From NCBI GenBank assembly GCA_963804055.1, contig CAWDOU010000003.1, positions 1 to 64,000 of the forward strand: a stretch of DNA of 64,000 nt, read 5' to 3'. The translations under genes and the position numbers were made by a program. The notes under the pieces were generated by a model that was given only the letters and a program-made list of their open reading frames with translations, did not search any database and was not told the DNA's origin. Numbering within the stretch: the stretch's first letter is position 1; every line of letters begins with the position of its first letter. Origin of the DNA: Bog-473 sp963804055 (GTDB taxonomy: Bacteria > Actinomycetota > Acidimicrobiia > Acidimicrobiales > RAAP-2). Shown here piece after piece: positions 36,196 to 44,219 of this stretch.

Positions 36196-37017
36196 GTGCC
36201 TCCACGCGATTCCTCAGGCCCGTTGCATCGAGAGGAGGGCCGACGACTCTTCGGACTCGACCCGGCTGGCTACCGCGCCGGGAGACCCGACTATCCCGAC
36301 GCCGTCTACGACACCCTCGTCGAGCGCTGCAGACTCGGTCCGACGACCCGGGTCCTCGAAATCGGGCCCGGAACCGGCCTGGTTACCCGGCACCTGCTCC
36401 GTGCCGGCGCGCATGTGACCGCCGTGGAGCCCGATCCCTCAATGGCGTCCTACCTGAGGGACACCGAGACATCGGCCAGCCTCGATGTGGTGATCTCGAG
36501 CTTTGAAGAGGCCGACATCACCTTGGACAGCTTCGATCTGGCTGTGGCCGCCACCTCATTTCACTGGGTCGACCAGGAGGTCGGACTCGCCAAACTCGGG
36601 CGGGCCCTGAGGCCGGGAGGATGGGTCGCACTGTGGTGGACACTCTTTCGCGATCCTGATCAGCCTGATGCATTCAGCCAGGCCGTCGAGCAGATCCTGG
36701 GCCCTGCAACGAGGGGCGCTTTTGACGAACCGGGCCGCCGCCCCTTCCAGCTCGACCAGTCGCATCGGCGGCGGGATATGACCCGATGGGCCGAACTCGA
36801 CGATGTCACGAGCCAGCTGATTTCATGGACCTGTCAGCTGACACCCGTTCAGACCCGCGCGCTGTACGCATCGATGGCCACCGTCATCCGACGCCCGCCG
36901 GATGAGCAGAGCAGGATTCTCGATGATGTGGAACGGCTCGCCACGGACGCAGTCGGCGGCGTCTTCACAAGACGGTTTGTGACCGCCCTCTACACCGGTC
37001 GCAGGCCGTCGGGCTGA
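36196..37017 (+). CDS. Class I SAM-dependent methyltransferase
   Basis: The 273-residue product contains 'FGLDPAGYRAGRPDYPDAVY', motif I 'RVLEIGPGTGLVTRHLL', motif II 'HVTAVEPDPSMASYLRD', 'FDLAVAATSFHWVDQEVGL' and 'RALRPGGWVALWWTLF'. This is the methyltransferase type 11/25 layout seen in many small-molecule enzymes; the substrate is unknown. A GTG two codons earlier lies in the spacer of the TAGGCT element. The ATP-binding gene follows 7 bases after its stop and is likely cotranscribed. Confidence 0.87.
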   Translation: MPPRDSSGPLHREEGRRLFGLDPAGYRAGRPDYPDAVYDTLVERCRLGPTTRVLEIGPGTGLVTRHLLRAGAHVTAVEPDPSMASYLRDTETSASLDVVISSFEEADITLDSFDLAVAATSFHWVDQEVGLAKLGRALRPGGWVALWWTLFRDPDQPDAFSQAVEQILGPATRGAFDEPGRRPFQLDQSHRRRDMTRWAELDDVTSQLISWTCQLTPVQTRALYASMATVIRRPPDEQSRILDDVERLATDAVGGVFTRRFVTALYTGRRPSG

Positions 37018-37024
37018 GACACCG

Positions 37025-37546
37025 ATGCCCCCAGGAGCCCGAGGAGGGGAATCGTCACCGAGGATCCCAACATCGACGCGGCTCGTGCTGATCTGCGGGC
37101 TTCCGGCCTCGGGGAAGTCGACACTGGCACGGAGGCTCGCAGCTGCAATGTCCGCCACCAGGTTGGACAAGGATGAATGGACGCGTGTCCTCGGCGCCGA
37201 TGTGTGGGACGACGAGTTCCGGGTGCGCCTCGAAGGTCAGTTGTGGATCCATTCTCAGGACCTTCTCGCCCAAGGACAGAGCGTGATCCTGGAGTGGGGA
37301 CACTGGGCACGCAGTGAGCGGGACGAGAAACGTCTCGGAGCACGGGGCCTCGGAGTGGGGGTTGAGCTGCATTATCTCGACGTCGCCCTAGAAGAACTGA
37401 TCGAGCGAGCGGAACGTCGGGCTGCTTCGGGCGAGTGGACGGCCGCACCGATCACCCGTGCCCATCTCGAAGAATGGGCAATGAGATTTCAAGCTCCGGA
37501 CGAAGAGGAGATGCTCTTGTACGACAGGCCGGTTGCCGACGCCTGA
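37025..37546 (+). CDS. P-loop kinase-like ATP-binding protein (AAA_33 type)
   Basis: The 173-residue product carries the Walker A 'LVLICGLPASGKSTLARRLA' and 'RLDKDEWTRVLG'. It also has 'QDLLAQGQSVILEWGHWARS' with the Asp/Glu pair of small kinases, and a lid with Arg residues (ERAERRAASGEW). Such proteins phosphorylate small molecules or act in antibiotic inactivation; the substrate is unknown. It is probably cotranscribed with the preceding methyltransferase. Confidence 0.8.
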   Translation: MPPGARGGESSPRIPTSTRLVLICGLPASGKSTLARRLAAAMSATRLDKDEWTRVLGADVWDDEFRVRLEGQLWIHSQDLLAQGQSVILEWGHWARSERDEKRLGARGLGVGVELHYLDVALEELIERAERRAASGEWTAAPITRAHLEEWAMRFQAPDEEEMLLYDRPVADA

Positions 37547-37616
37547 TCGCCAGCGAGGTCACACGCTGCGAAGCGACGCCTTGGGTGTGGTTGGGAGCGC
37601 TGCCGGCATCGCCGCC

Positions 37617-38212
37617 TTAGCTCGGTGCCGCTCGAGCAGCGGTCTCGATCTTCAGTCTGTATGCATCCCACTCCGCTGCTGTGCGCGCTGGCAGGTTGTT
37701 TCCCGGCCCCGTGAGGCCTGCGACACCGTCGATCAGCTCGCGCATGATGTCGGCCTGGCCCGCATGGCGGTGACCTCGGCAATCACGTGTACGAGGACAC
37801 GATGGAGTGTGACCTCGCTTCTCTCGGGAGACCACCACGGAACCTGCCCCACGGCATCGAGCGACAGTGCCTCAATCGTGGAGTCAGCGTGGACACTGGT
37901 GCGACGGAACAGGTCCACGATGTCTGCTGCCGACGCCTCGGGGCGAGCCCACATGTCGTCGTCAATCTCTGACCCATCGTCCTCCCATGCAAGGCGATCC
38001 GGAAACGGTCGACCGAACGTCACGCCGAAGTAGCCCGCCTGGACGCCCGCGACACGCTTCACCAGTCCGAGAATGTTGGTCCCGGTCGGTGTCATCGGCC
38101 GGCGAGCGTCGTAGGCCGACAGGCCGTCGAGCTTCTGGAGGAATCCTTCTCGAACTTGCCGCAGGTAGTGCAGCAGGTCTGTCTTGGGGTCGGAGACGGC
38201 CATGTCCTCCAT
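37617..38212 (-). pseudogene. DinB/DUF664 family protein, frameshifted
   Basis: The N-terminal 145 or so residues (MAVSDPKTDLLHYLRQVREG, SAYDARRPMTPTGTNILGLV) are a DinB-like four-helix bundle with the metal-binding His in 'LHRVLVHVIAE'. The expected next His residues appear only in another frame: 'HRHAGQADIMRELIDGVAG' and 'AAEWDAYRLKIETAARAA', down to a stop at 37617. A one-base loss near 37772-37775 explains this. Intact DinB proteins bind a metal and use thiols such as mycothiol or bacillithiol. Start is the ATG at 38212 or 38203. Confidence 0.75.
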
Positions 38213-38294
38213 CGTTGCAGGCGGGCTGCCGGGTCCTTGCATCGGGAGGACGCATCAACGCCCGGAGAGTGTGCCGGTCCTCGAGGAATGGTCG

Positions 38295-39887
38295 TCATGG
38301 CGATCTGTAGCTGTAGACCGGAGTGCTCTTCGACCCCTGAGCGACCGCACCGATTGCGACACAGGCCCGGGTGGTCGGGCAGGCGATCGGACCCATCGAC
38401 AGATAGGACTGGCCGTAGTAGTTCGGCGCACCGGAAGGAACCGAGAACGTCACCCTCTGCCAGGTCGCCCCCTCGTCGTTGGTGCCGAGGATCACCGAGG
38501 AGCCACCATCGTGGACGTTCCCGATCACGATGGGCACGGCTTCCTGACCGCTCAACCAGCACGTGGTCGGGCTGGCGCAGCTGATCGATACCAGCTGCGG
38601 ATCGGGAACGTCACTGGGCAACGGTCGAGCCGTCCACGACATTCCTCCGTCCTTGGTCGCCAAGATTGCACTGACCAATTGGGTCTGGGCGGAGCTGCAA
38701 AACTCGACAATGCCCCCCGGCGGCGGGGCTGTTTGTGGGGGTGGCCCACACTGATTCGTGTTCGCGATGCTGGTCGTGCCGATCGCCATGCAGTCCGAAG
38801 CCGTCGAACACGAGACCTGGGACTGGCCTCCAAATGAGAACCCCTCGGGCACATTCCCGCTGTGCCAGTCGGATCCACCATCGTCCGTGCTCAAGACGAA
38901 GCCGGGGATCAGCCCACTGGTAGCGGATCCATCCGTGCCGGACGCAACGCAGGTCTCGGCGGATCCACAACTCAACCCCGTGACTCGGGCACGAGCAGGC
39001 AGCGTGAAGCCCGCCCAACTGGCACCCGCGTCGGTGGTGTGTACCAGGCTCCACGGGCTCGTCGCAGGGTCCGGGCCCTGCGTTCCGAACAGGATCGTGT
39101 CCGCAATTGGAATCATCACTCCGGTGCACGTGCGTGCATCCGTGCAGTCGAGCACACGAAGAATCCCCGAGCCGCCCAAGGGTGCGATCGTCCATTGGTG
39201 CCCGCCATCGCTGGTGGAGAGAAGTGTGGGCGTTCGGCCGAAGAGACCCCCCACAAAACAATTCAGGGCCGTACCACAAGAGAGTTCGCTGCTCGGTTTG
39301 AACCCGGTTGGGACCGGAAGCACGGACCACGTCTGACCGAGATCGCCAGAAGTGTAGAGCGACACCCCGAGGAGGGGAGCACCCCCCTTCGGCGATGCGT
39401 ACGACTCCGACAGGGAATAGCAGGTCGTCACGGAGGGGCAGGTGATGCCACCCGGAGGCGGACCTGTCGTGTTCTGCTGCCAGCTCGAGCTCGCAAGGTC
39501 GTCCACCAGCTGCCATGTGCCGTTGGAGTGCATCTTCGGCAGTGGGCGGGTGAGGGAGCGCACCGGTCTCGCCGCTCTCCACACCGTGACCCTGACACCG
39601 TGGCCGTTCTGGACCGACTGCGTCTGTACGATCGCGGTCAGGGCCGCAGCCAGTAGAGCGATCACCCCGGCAGCGACGAGCGCAGTGCGAAGACGGCGAG
39701 TCGTGGACTTCGTGGTGAACCCGGCACGTCGCAGAGAGGTGTCATCCCCCATGAGCTCAGGCTCGAGACGGTCGTCGGAGTGCACGATCGTCTCGAAGAG
39801 GTCGTCAAAGAGGGGGTTCGCCGTGAACGCCGCGACCCGATCGAGATCGACGGGATCTGGAATTGGCAGCTGTGTGATTGTGCTCAT
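38295..39887 (-). CDS. Membrane protein with cytoplasmic head and external seven-repeat Asp-box propeller; putative regulator of the upstream sigma factor
   Basis: The 530-residue product has a cytoplasmic N-terminus of about 65 residues (MSTITQLPIPDPVDLDRVAA), one membrane helix (about 66-88, LRTALVAAGVIALLAAALTA) and a large outer domain. The outer domain has seven Cx5C pairs at Cys 150/156, 204/210, 248/254, 307/313, 360/366, 437/443 and 503/509. They alternate with Asp-box motifs such as 'TSDGGHQW', 'TTDAGASW', 'TKDGGMSW' and 'TNDEGATW'. This suggests a seven-bladed propeller with one disulfide per blade, like BNR/Ycf48-type sensors. The start overlaps the sigma-gene stop by four bases (ATGA), so the N-terminus is a candidate anti-sigma element. 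I do not recognise a known anti-sigma fold. Confidence 0.75.
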   Translation of the reverse strand: MSTITQLPIPDPVDLDRVAAFTANPLFDDLFETIVHSDDRLEPELMGDDTSLRRAGFTTKSTTRRLRTALVAAGVIALLAAALTAIVQTQSVQNGHGVRVTVWRAARPVRSLTRPLPKMHSNGTWQLVDDLASSSWQQNTTGPPPGGITCPSVTTCYSLSESYASPKGGAPLLGVSLYTSGDLGQTWSVLPVPTGFKPSSELSCGTALNCFVGGLFGRTPTLLSTSDGGHQWTIAPLGGSGILRVLDCTDARTCTGVMIPIADTILFGTQGPDPATSPWSLVHTTDAGASWAGFTLPARARVTGLSCGSAETCVASGTDGSATSGLIPGFVLSTDDGGSDWHSGNVPEGFSFGGQSQVSCSTASDCMAIGTTSIANTNQCGPPPQTAPPPGGIVEFCSSAQTQLVSAILATKDGGMSWTARPLPSDVPDPQLVSISCASPTTCWLSGQEAVPIVIGNVHDGGSSVILGTNDEGATWQRVTFSVPSGAPNYYGQSYLSMGPIACPTTRACVAIGAVAQGSKSTPVYSYRSP

Positions 39888-40468
39888 GTCTCTCGGGGCC
39901 CTTCGGACTGTGTGATCATGGGTTCGTCGGATAGGTCGGGGCCTGGTGTGTTGTCGCCGAGGCCGGCGGTCTCGAGCGCAATGGTCAAGCGGGAACGCGC
40001 CCGGTGCAGGCGGATCCTCGCAGCGAGGGCGGAGCACCCAAGCGTGTAGGCCAACTGTGATGCGTTAAGGCCCTCCCAGCCGGCGAGCATGAGGATCTCG
40101 CGATCATCCTCTTTCAGGCGAACGAAGACGTTAGTGGCCAGCGTCGATTCCTCGAGAGCAACCGAACCGGCAAACGATCGCGCCGCCTGCATGCGAAGCT
40201 GCTCCCAGATGTCGCGTTGATGCTCGATCCTGCGATACCGGTTGGCGAGAACCCGGCGGGCTACGGCATAGAGCCAGAGGATCTGTGGATCGCGGTCGGG
40301 GACCTGGTCCCATTTCTGCCACGCAATCGTGAACACTTCGGCCGTGACGTCGGCGGCATCTTCGGCGGATCTGGTCCGGCGAAGGGCATAGGCAAAGAGT
40401 CGGGCGCGCGTGGAGTCGTAGAGCTGTCTGAAGAGCTCCGCCTCTTGGCCCTCTGCCATTTCGGTCAC
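39884..40468 (-). CDS. ECF RNA polymerase sigma factor
   Basis: The 194-residue product has region 2 'LFRQLYDSTRARLFAYALRR' and 'SAEDAADVTAEVFTIAWQKW', then 'ILWLYAVARRVLANRYRR'. Region 4 is 'RLKEDDREILMLAGWEGLNA' with 'LAYTLGCSALAARIRLHRAR' as the helix-turn-helix. A Gly/Pro/Asp-rich tail of about 25 residues follows. There is no NTF2 domain, unlike the ECF41 factor at 1043. Overlap with the membrane propeller gene supports a signal-transduction pair. GTG at 40468 follows AGGATCAGGG; an ATG three codons on is possible. Confidence 0.9.
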   Translation of the reverse strand: MTEMAEGQEAELFRQLYDSTRARLFAYALRRTRSAEDAADVTAEVFTIAWQKWDQVPDRDPQILWLYAVARRVLANRYRRIEHQRDIWEQLRMQAARSFAGSVALEESTLATNVFVRLKEDDREILMLAGWEGLNASQLAYTLGCSALAARIRLHRARSRLTIALETAGLGDNTPGPDLSDEPMITQSEGPRET

Positions 40469-40487
40469 CCCCTGATCCTCTCTCTAT

Positions 40488-40511
40488 GTCGCATGGAGAG
40501 GGTTTGTTTCC
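40488..40511 (-). promoter_or_regulatory. Candidate ECF-type promoter for the sigma/propeller operon
   Basis: On the minus strand GGAAAC (40511-40506) is followed after 14 bases by CGAC (40491-40488), 20 bases before the sigma start. The motif style (GGAAC / CGTC-like) suits autoregulation, but the spacing is short. Confidence 0.25.
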
Positions 40512-40613
40512 TGCGAATCGGGGATTTCTAAAAGAACATCGCCCGACCGGCGGACCGTGTGGCCTTCTTCCCGGCGGTCGGGAGGAGGGTGGAGGGGTCT
40601 GAGCGCCGCTCGG

Positions 40614-40982
40614 TCAGCTGCCGTAGGGTCGCGTGAGTATTTCCATGTTGTGTCCGGAGGGATCCTCGAAATAGAAGCCACGTCCGTGGTTATTGATTCG
40701 GTTTTCCTGCTGGTGCCCGGGGTCAGCCCAGTACGTCACCCCACGTTCTGCGACGCGGGCAAAGATGGCATCGAATTCTTCCTCGGTGACAAGGAAGGCG
40801 TAGTGATGCTGCTCTGGGACACCCCGGTCGTCGTAATCGAGGCTGACCCCATTTGCGGTCTCGAGGCACATGAAGGGCCCGAATGGCTTCGGGGGATCGA
40901 GACCGAGGATCTCCGAGAGGAAGAGGGCTGACGCCTCCTTGTCCTGTACGGGGACGATGGTGTGGTTGAGCTCAACTGCCAC
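40614..40982 (-). CDS. VOC-family (glyoxalase-like) protein
   Basis: The 122-residue product has two beta-alpha-beta-beta-beta halves: 'ELNHTIVPVQDKEASALFLS', then 'GVPEQHHYAFLVTEEEFDAI' and 'GRGFYFEDPSGHNMEILTRP'. His, His and Glu at the usual positions (LNHTIV, HHYAF, NMEIL) can bind a metal. Substrate unknown; bleomycin-resistance and dioxygenase members share the fold. GGAAGGAG lies 6 bases before the GTG at 40982. Confidence 0.88.
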   Translation of the reverse strand: MAVELNHTIVPVQDKEASALFLSEILGLDPPKPFGPFMCLETANGVSLDYDDRGVPEQHHYAFLVTEEEFDAIFARVAERGVTYWADPGHQQENRINNHGRGFYFEDPSGHNMEILTRPYGS

Positions 40983-41103
40983 GGCGACTCCTTCCAGCCT
41001 GGAACCCGGACCCATTATCGGCCCGGAGGGGCTGGCAGCGCCCGGCGCGGGTATCGCCCTGGCGAGCGGCCTGTTGCATGCCCGCCGAGCCAGGCGTAGG
41101 TGG

Positions 41104-41868
41104 TCACACGTCGCTGAGGGCGGAGCGAACCGGGGCGAACTCCATCAGGGGGTCGAGGAGAGCGTCCTCCCATCGCTCTGCATGGCCCGGTACCGCCAAG
41201 CGGAAATAGAGAGTCCTCCGCACGTGTGCACTGGTATTACCCCCTTTGTTGTGGCCCGTGAGGTAATGCGCGAGCACAAGGTCGCCGCGACGCCCTCGGA
41301 CCTCGGTGCCGGGACCGAGGTCCAGGGGTGGGACAAGGAGCGTCGGATGCCCGGAGCTCGGCTGGAGCGCCCGGGTGCCACGATCGGCGAACAGTCGCTG
41401 GTGCTCGAGATGTGATCCCGGCCAGATCCACAGGTTGCCCGAGCCCGGAGCGCTCTGGTCGCTGAGCAGGATTCCTGCGAGCAGCGTGAAGGTCGCCGGG
41501 GGATCGTGATCGGGCCCGTGCCCGTCGATGTGCGGACCCCCCGGGGCGTGACTCCAGGGTGAGACGGTTGTCGCCACTTGGATGTGGTCGAACGCGTGAT
41601 CCAGCTCGAAGGGCGCCACCAACTCGTCAGCGATGTCGAGAGCACCCGATCGACGCAGCGCGCCGTCACATCCTGGCAACTCGGTACGAGGGCGGAACCA
41701 GAGATTGGCACCCGCACCACCGGACCCTTCATCGGGGGCGACGGTGTTCATGACCTGATCGATCTCGCTCTCTGCTGCCCGCAACAAGCCCTCGGGCACC
41801 ACGCCCGGGACGAGGAGATACCCCGCCTTTCCGAACTGCCGCAGATCGCCGTCACTGAGCCGGCCCAT
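41104..41868 (-). CDS. Phytanoyl-CoA-dioxygenase-family (Fe(II)/2-oxoglutarate) enzyme
   Basis: The 254-residue product starts MGRLSDGDLRQFGKAGYLLV. It shows the HxD iron-binding pair in 'GGPHIDGHGPDHD', 'PGSGNLWIWPGSHLEHQRL', and the distal His and 2-oxoglutarate-binding Arg in 'HYLTGHNKGGNTSAHVRRTL'. These are PhyH-type features. It probably hydroxylates a lipid or secondary metabolite. It stands alone, divergent from the decayed methyltransferase. Confidence 0.83.
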   Translation of the reverse strand: MGRLSDGDLRQFGKAGYLLVPGVVPEGLLRAAESEIDQVMNTVAPDEGSGGAGANLWFRPRTELPGCDGALRRSGALDIADELVAPFELDHAFDHIQVATTVSPWSHAPGGPHIDGHGPDHDPPATFTLLAGILLSDQSAPGSGNLWIWPGSHLEHQRLFADRGTRALQPSSGHPTLLVPPLDLGPGTEVRGRRGDLVLAHYLTGHNKGGNTSAHVRRTLYFRLAVPGHAERWEDALLDPLMEFAPVRSALSDV

Positions 41869-41919
41869 CGGACAATGTTCTCATGCCCGAATCCGCTGCC
41901 GGACCGGAGAAACGGGGGA

Positions 41920-42282
41920 GTGGCGCCAGAGAAGCGGGTCGTTCAGGAGGGCTACGACCGAATCGCCACCTCCTATTAGGAGGCCCGTCCCCACGACGGT
42001 GAAGACATCGCGTTGCTCACGGCGATGCTGAACGACTTGCCGATGCACAGTCGGGTTCTCGATGCAGGATGTGGATCAGGCGTCCCGGTGGCCAGGCAGC
42101 TCCTCGGAGCCGGACACCAAGTCACGGGACTCGATCGGTGACCGATGTACTGGAGTCACTTCAATGAGGGGGCGAATCTCGCCTTGCTTTCAGAGGTCGG
42201 TCTCATTCCTCAATGGAGCAAGCAGGTCGCCGACCCGATGGGGCACGCTTCCCATCAATTCGTCCTTTCGCAACGCCGCTGA
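41920..42282 (+). pseudogene. Decayed SAM-dependent methyltransferase
   Basis: One frame from a GTG reads 'EKRVVQEGYDRIATSY', TAG (41977), then 'LNDLPMHSRVLDAGCGSGVP' (motif I), 'ARQLLGAGHQVTGLDR', TGA (42139), and finally 'PMYWSHFNEGANLALLSEVG' with 'VADPMGHASHQFVL', the usual C-terminus of such enzymes. The middle of the protein, about 80 residues, is missing at the second stop. Two in-frame stops plus an internal deletion make this a true pseudogene rather than a single sequencing error. Confidence 0.82.
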
Positions 42283-42482
42283 CCCGGCATACGGGGCAGC
42301 CAGCGCGATGGTTTCGGAAACCGAACCGCCTGGGCACCTCTCGGACCCGTGGAGGGGCACTCAACGGCTGTCGCCATGGTGCCGGCAGGGGACAGCTCGA
42401 CCTGGCCGCGCCGCCTGTGTCGGGCAGGGCACGGAGGCAGCAGCGCGTCAGGCTTCAGAAGGCCGGTGAACAGGCCGACTCT

Positions 42483-44081
42483 ATGACCGATGGCGATGAC
42501 TGGCCTCGAACACCACTTCGTCCGGCTGCCTGCTCACGCAGGGACGACCGACGGACGCATGCCGTGAGCGTCCGCAACCCCACGGCGCAGACACTGAGGA
42601 GCACGGCCCGGCCGGCCCATCGGCCCGGGTCGGCGGATCCGGCGCCCGCGCCACGTTCGGAGAGGCGTCTCCAGTGGGAGATGGTCTTGGCCGTGTTCCT
42701 CATTGCGACCTTCGTCTTCGCCATCTCTCCGGTCGTCACCAACTACGACTCGTTCGCGACCTTCCCGACCGCCGTCAGCATCGTCAACCGCCACACGCTG
42801 TCGTTGGACGCCTATCAGCACGTGCAGGTGCTGACGAAGAGCTACACGGTGGCCCGCACCCATGGCCATCTCCTGACCACCTACCCGTGGGCCGTCGGGC
42901 TCTTCACCGTTCCCGCCGTCGTCGTCATCGATCTGCTCCACCTGGTCGGGGGTCCCTCCGCCGACTCCGTCGCCGCCAACCAGTCGCAGATCGGGGCCCT
43001 GGTCCAGCTCTGGACGGCGTCGATCGTCACCGGCATGGCCTGCGCCACCTTGGCCCTCCTCGCATACCGTCGCCTGCACGGACCGGCGAAGGTCCGCCGT
43101 CACTGGTCGCTGCTCTGTGGGCTTGCGTTCGCCTTCGGCACCAGCGCGTGGTCGACGGCGTCGAGGGCGCTCTGGCAGCACGGTCCGTCGCTCCTGTTCC
43201 TCGCCGTCGCCCTCGTGGCGCTCGACCACCTCTTTCCGAGGGACACGGCGGACCGTCCACCCGGCCTGGACCCCATCTGGGCTCCGGGCATCGCCGGACT
43301 GGCCCTGGCCGGCGCCGTCACCATGCGACCGACCAACGCCGTCGTCCTGGTGCTCGCCACGGCCCTCGTCCTCTGGAAGACCACCCGACGGTCGCGGGCC
43401 GCCTTCGTCGGAGGGGTCCTGGTCGTCCTCGTCCCGTGGGCCCTCGTCACCGCGCACGCCTACGGCACACCTCTGCAGCCCTACCTCGACGGGAACAGGG
43501 TCGGCTTCTCGTCGACCTTCTTCGAGTCCCTGGCGGCCCAGCTGGTCAGCCCGTCGCGGGGCCTGCTCCTCTTCAGCCCGATCGTTCTCGTTGCCGTCGC
43601 CGGTCTGGTGATCGCCCGGAAACGGAGGTCGCTGACGGCGCTCGAAGTGCTGAGCGCACTCGCGATCCCGTGCTTCCTCGTGGCGATCGCGCTGTTCCCC
43701 GTCTGGTGGGCGGGGACCAGCTTCGGGCCGCGCTTCATGACCGAGACCCTGCCCTTCTTCTTCGTCCTGTCCATCCCGTTCGTGGACTGGATCGCGGCCT
43801 GGCGTGCGGAGAGGCCGGCCGGCCGGCCGTTGGCCTACCGGGTCGCCGTCGTCGGATCGGTCGCGCTCCTGGCCTGCAGCGTGCTCGTCAACGCCCAGGG
43901 TGGCCTGCTGCGCTCGACGATCTGCTGGAACCTCAAGACGCCGACCGTGGCGAGCGTCGACGACGATCCCGGCCGGGTGTGGTCCTGGAGCGACCCTCAG
44001 GTCGTCTACGGGCTGCAGGCCGTGCGGACCGAGGGCCTGCACGCCATCGACCGCTGTCCGGCGGGGACCCCGATCCCGTAG
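42483..44081 (+). CDS. Polytopic membrane protein, possibly GT-C-type glycosyltransferase
   Basis: The 532-residue product has a hydrophilic Arg-rich head of about 60 residues, then a helix (MVLAVFLIATFVFAISPVV). A periplasmic loop follows (NYDSFATFPTAVSIVNRH), and about nine more membrane helices, for example 'LWTASIVTGMACATLALLAY', 'AGLALAGAVTMRPTNAVVL' and 'LLLFSPIVLVAVAGLVIA'. The layout of a first helix followed by an acidic loop resembles GT-C lipid-linked-sugar transferases, but I cannot name the family. The start is uncertain: ATG at 42483 or GTG at 42564. The open frame reaches upstream into the decayed methyltransferase region. Confidence 0.65.
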   Translation: MTDGDDWPRTPLRPAACSRRDDRRTHAVSVRNPTAQTLRSTARPAHRPGSADPAPAPRSERRLQWEMVLAVFLIATFVFAISPVVTNYDSFATFPTAVSIVNRHTLSLDAYQHVQVLTKSYTVARTHGHLLTTYPWAVGLFTVPAVVVIDLLHLVGGPSADSVAANQSQIGALVQLWTASIVTGMACATLALLAYRRLHGPAKVRRHWSLLCGLAFAFGTSAWSTASRALWQHGPSLLFLAVALVALDHLFPRDTADRPPGLDPIWAPGIAGLALAGAVTMRPTNAVVLVLATALVLWKTTRRSRAAFVGGVLVVLVPWALVTAHAYGTPLQPYLDGNRVGFSSTFFESLAAQLVSPSRGLLLFSPIVLVAVAGLVIARKRRSLTALEVLSALAIPCFLVAIALFPVWWAGTSFGPRFMTETLPFFFVLSIPFVDWIAAWRAERPAGRPLAYRVAVVGSVALLACSVLVNAQGGLLRSTICWNLKTPTVASVDDDPGRVWSWSDPQVVYGLQAVRTEGLHAIDRCPAGTPIP

Positions 44082-44219
44082 GGCCGGGGTCTCGCCGGCC
44101 CTGGCCTGCAACGTCGTGGCCGGGCACCTCGCGGGTGTGGGTCTCCGCCCTCCAGAGGGTGCACCGCCGTTTTCGGGCCGCCGCGGGCGCGGCGGGGGCG
44201 CGGTCGTCATACTTGGGGC

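Noticed and set aside
35798..36205. Minus-strand frame of 135 codons between the GH12-like gene and the methyltransferase
   Set aside because: It overlaps the end of the GH12-like gene by over 100 bases and has no ribosome-binding site or family signature. A plus-strand frame over the same bases is equally unconvincing, so I leave 35910-36183 without a gene.
28397..42482. Genomic island with integrase or attachment sites
   Set aside because: The gene content is accessory, but no integrase, transposase, tRNA or flanking direct repeat was found.
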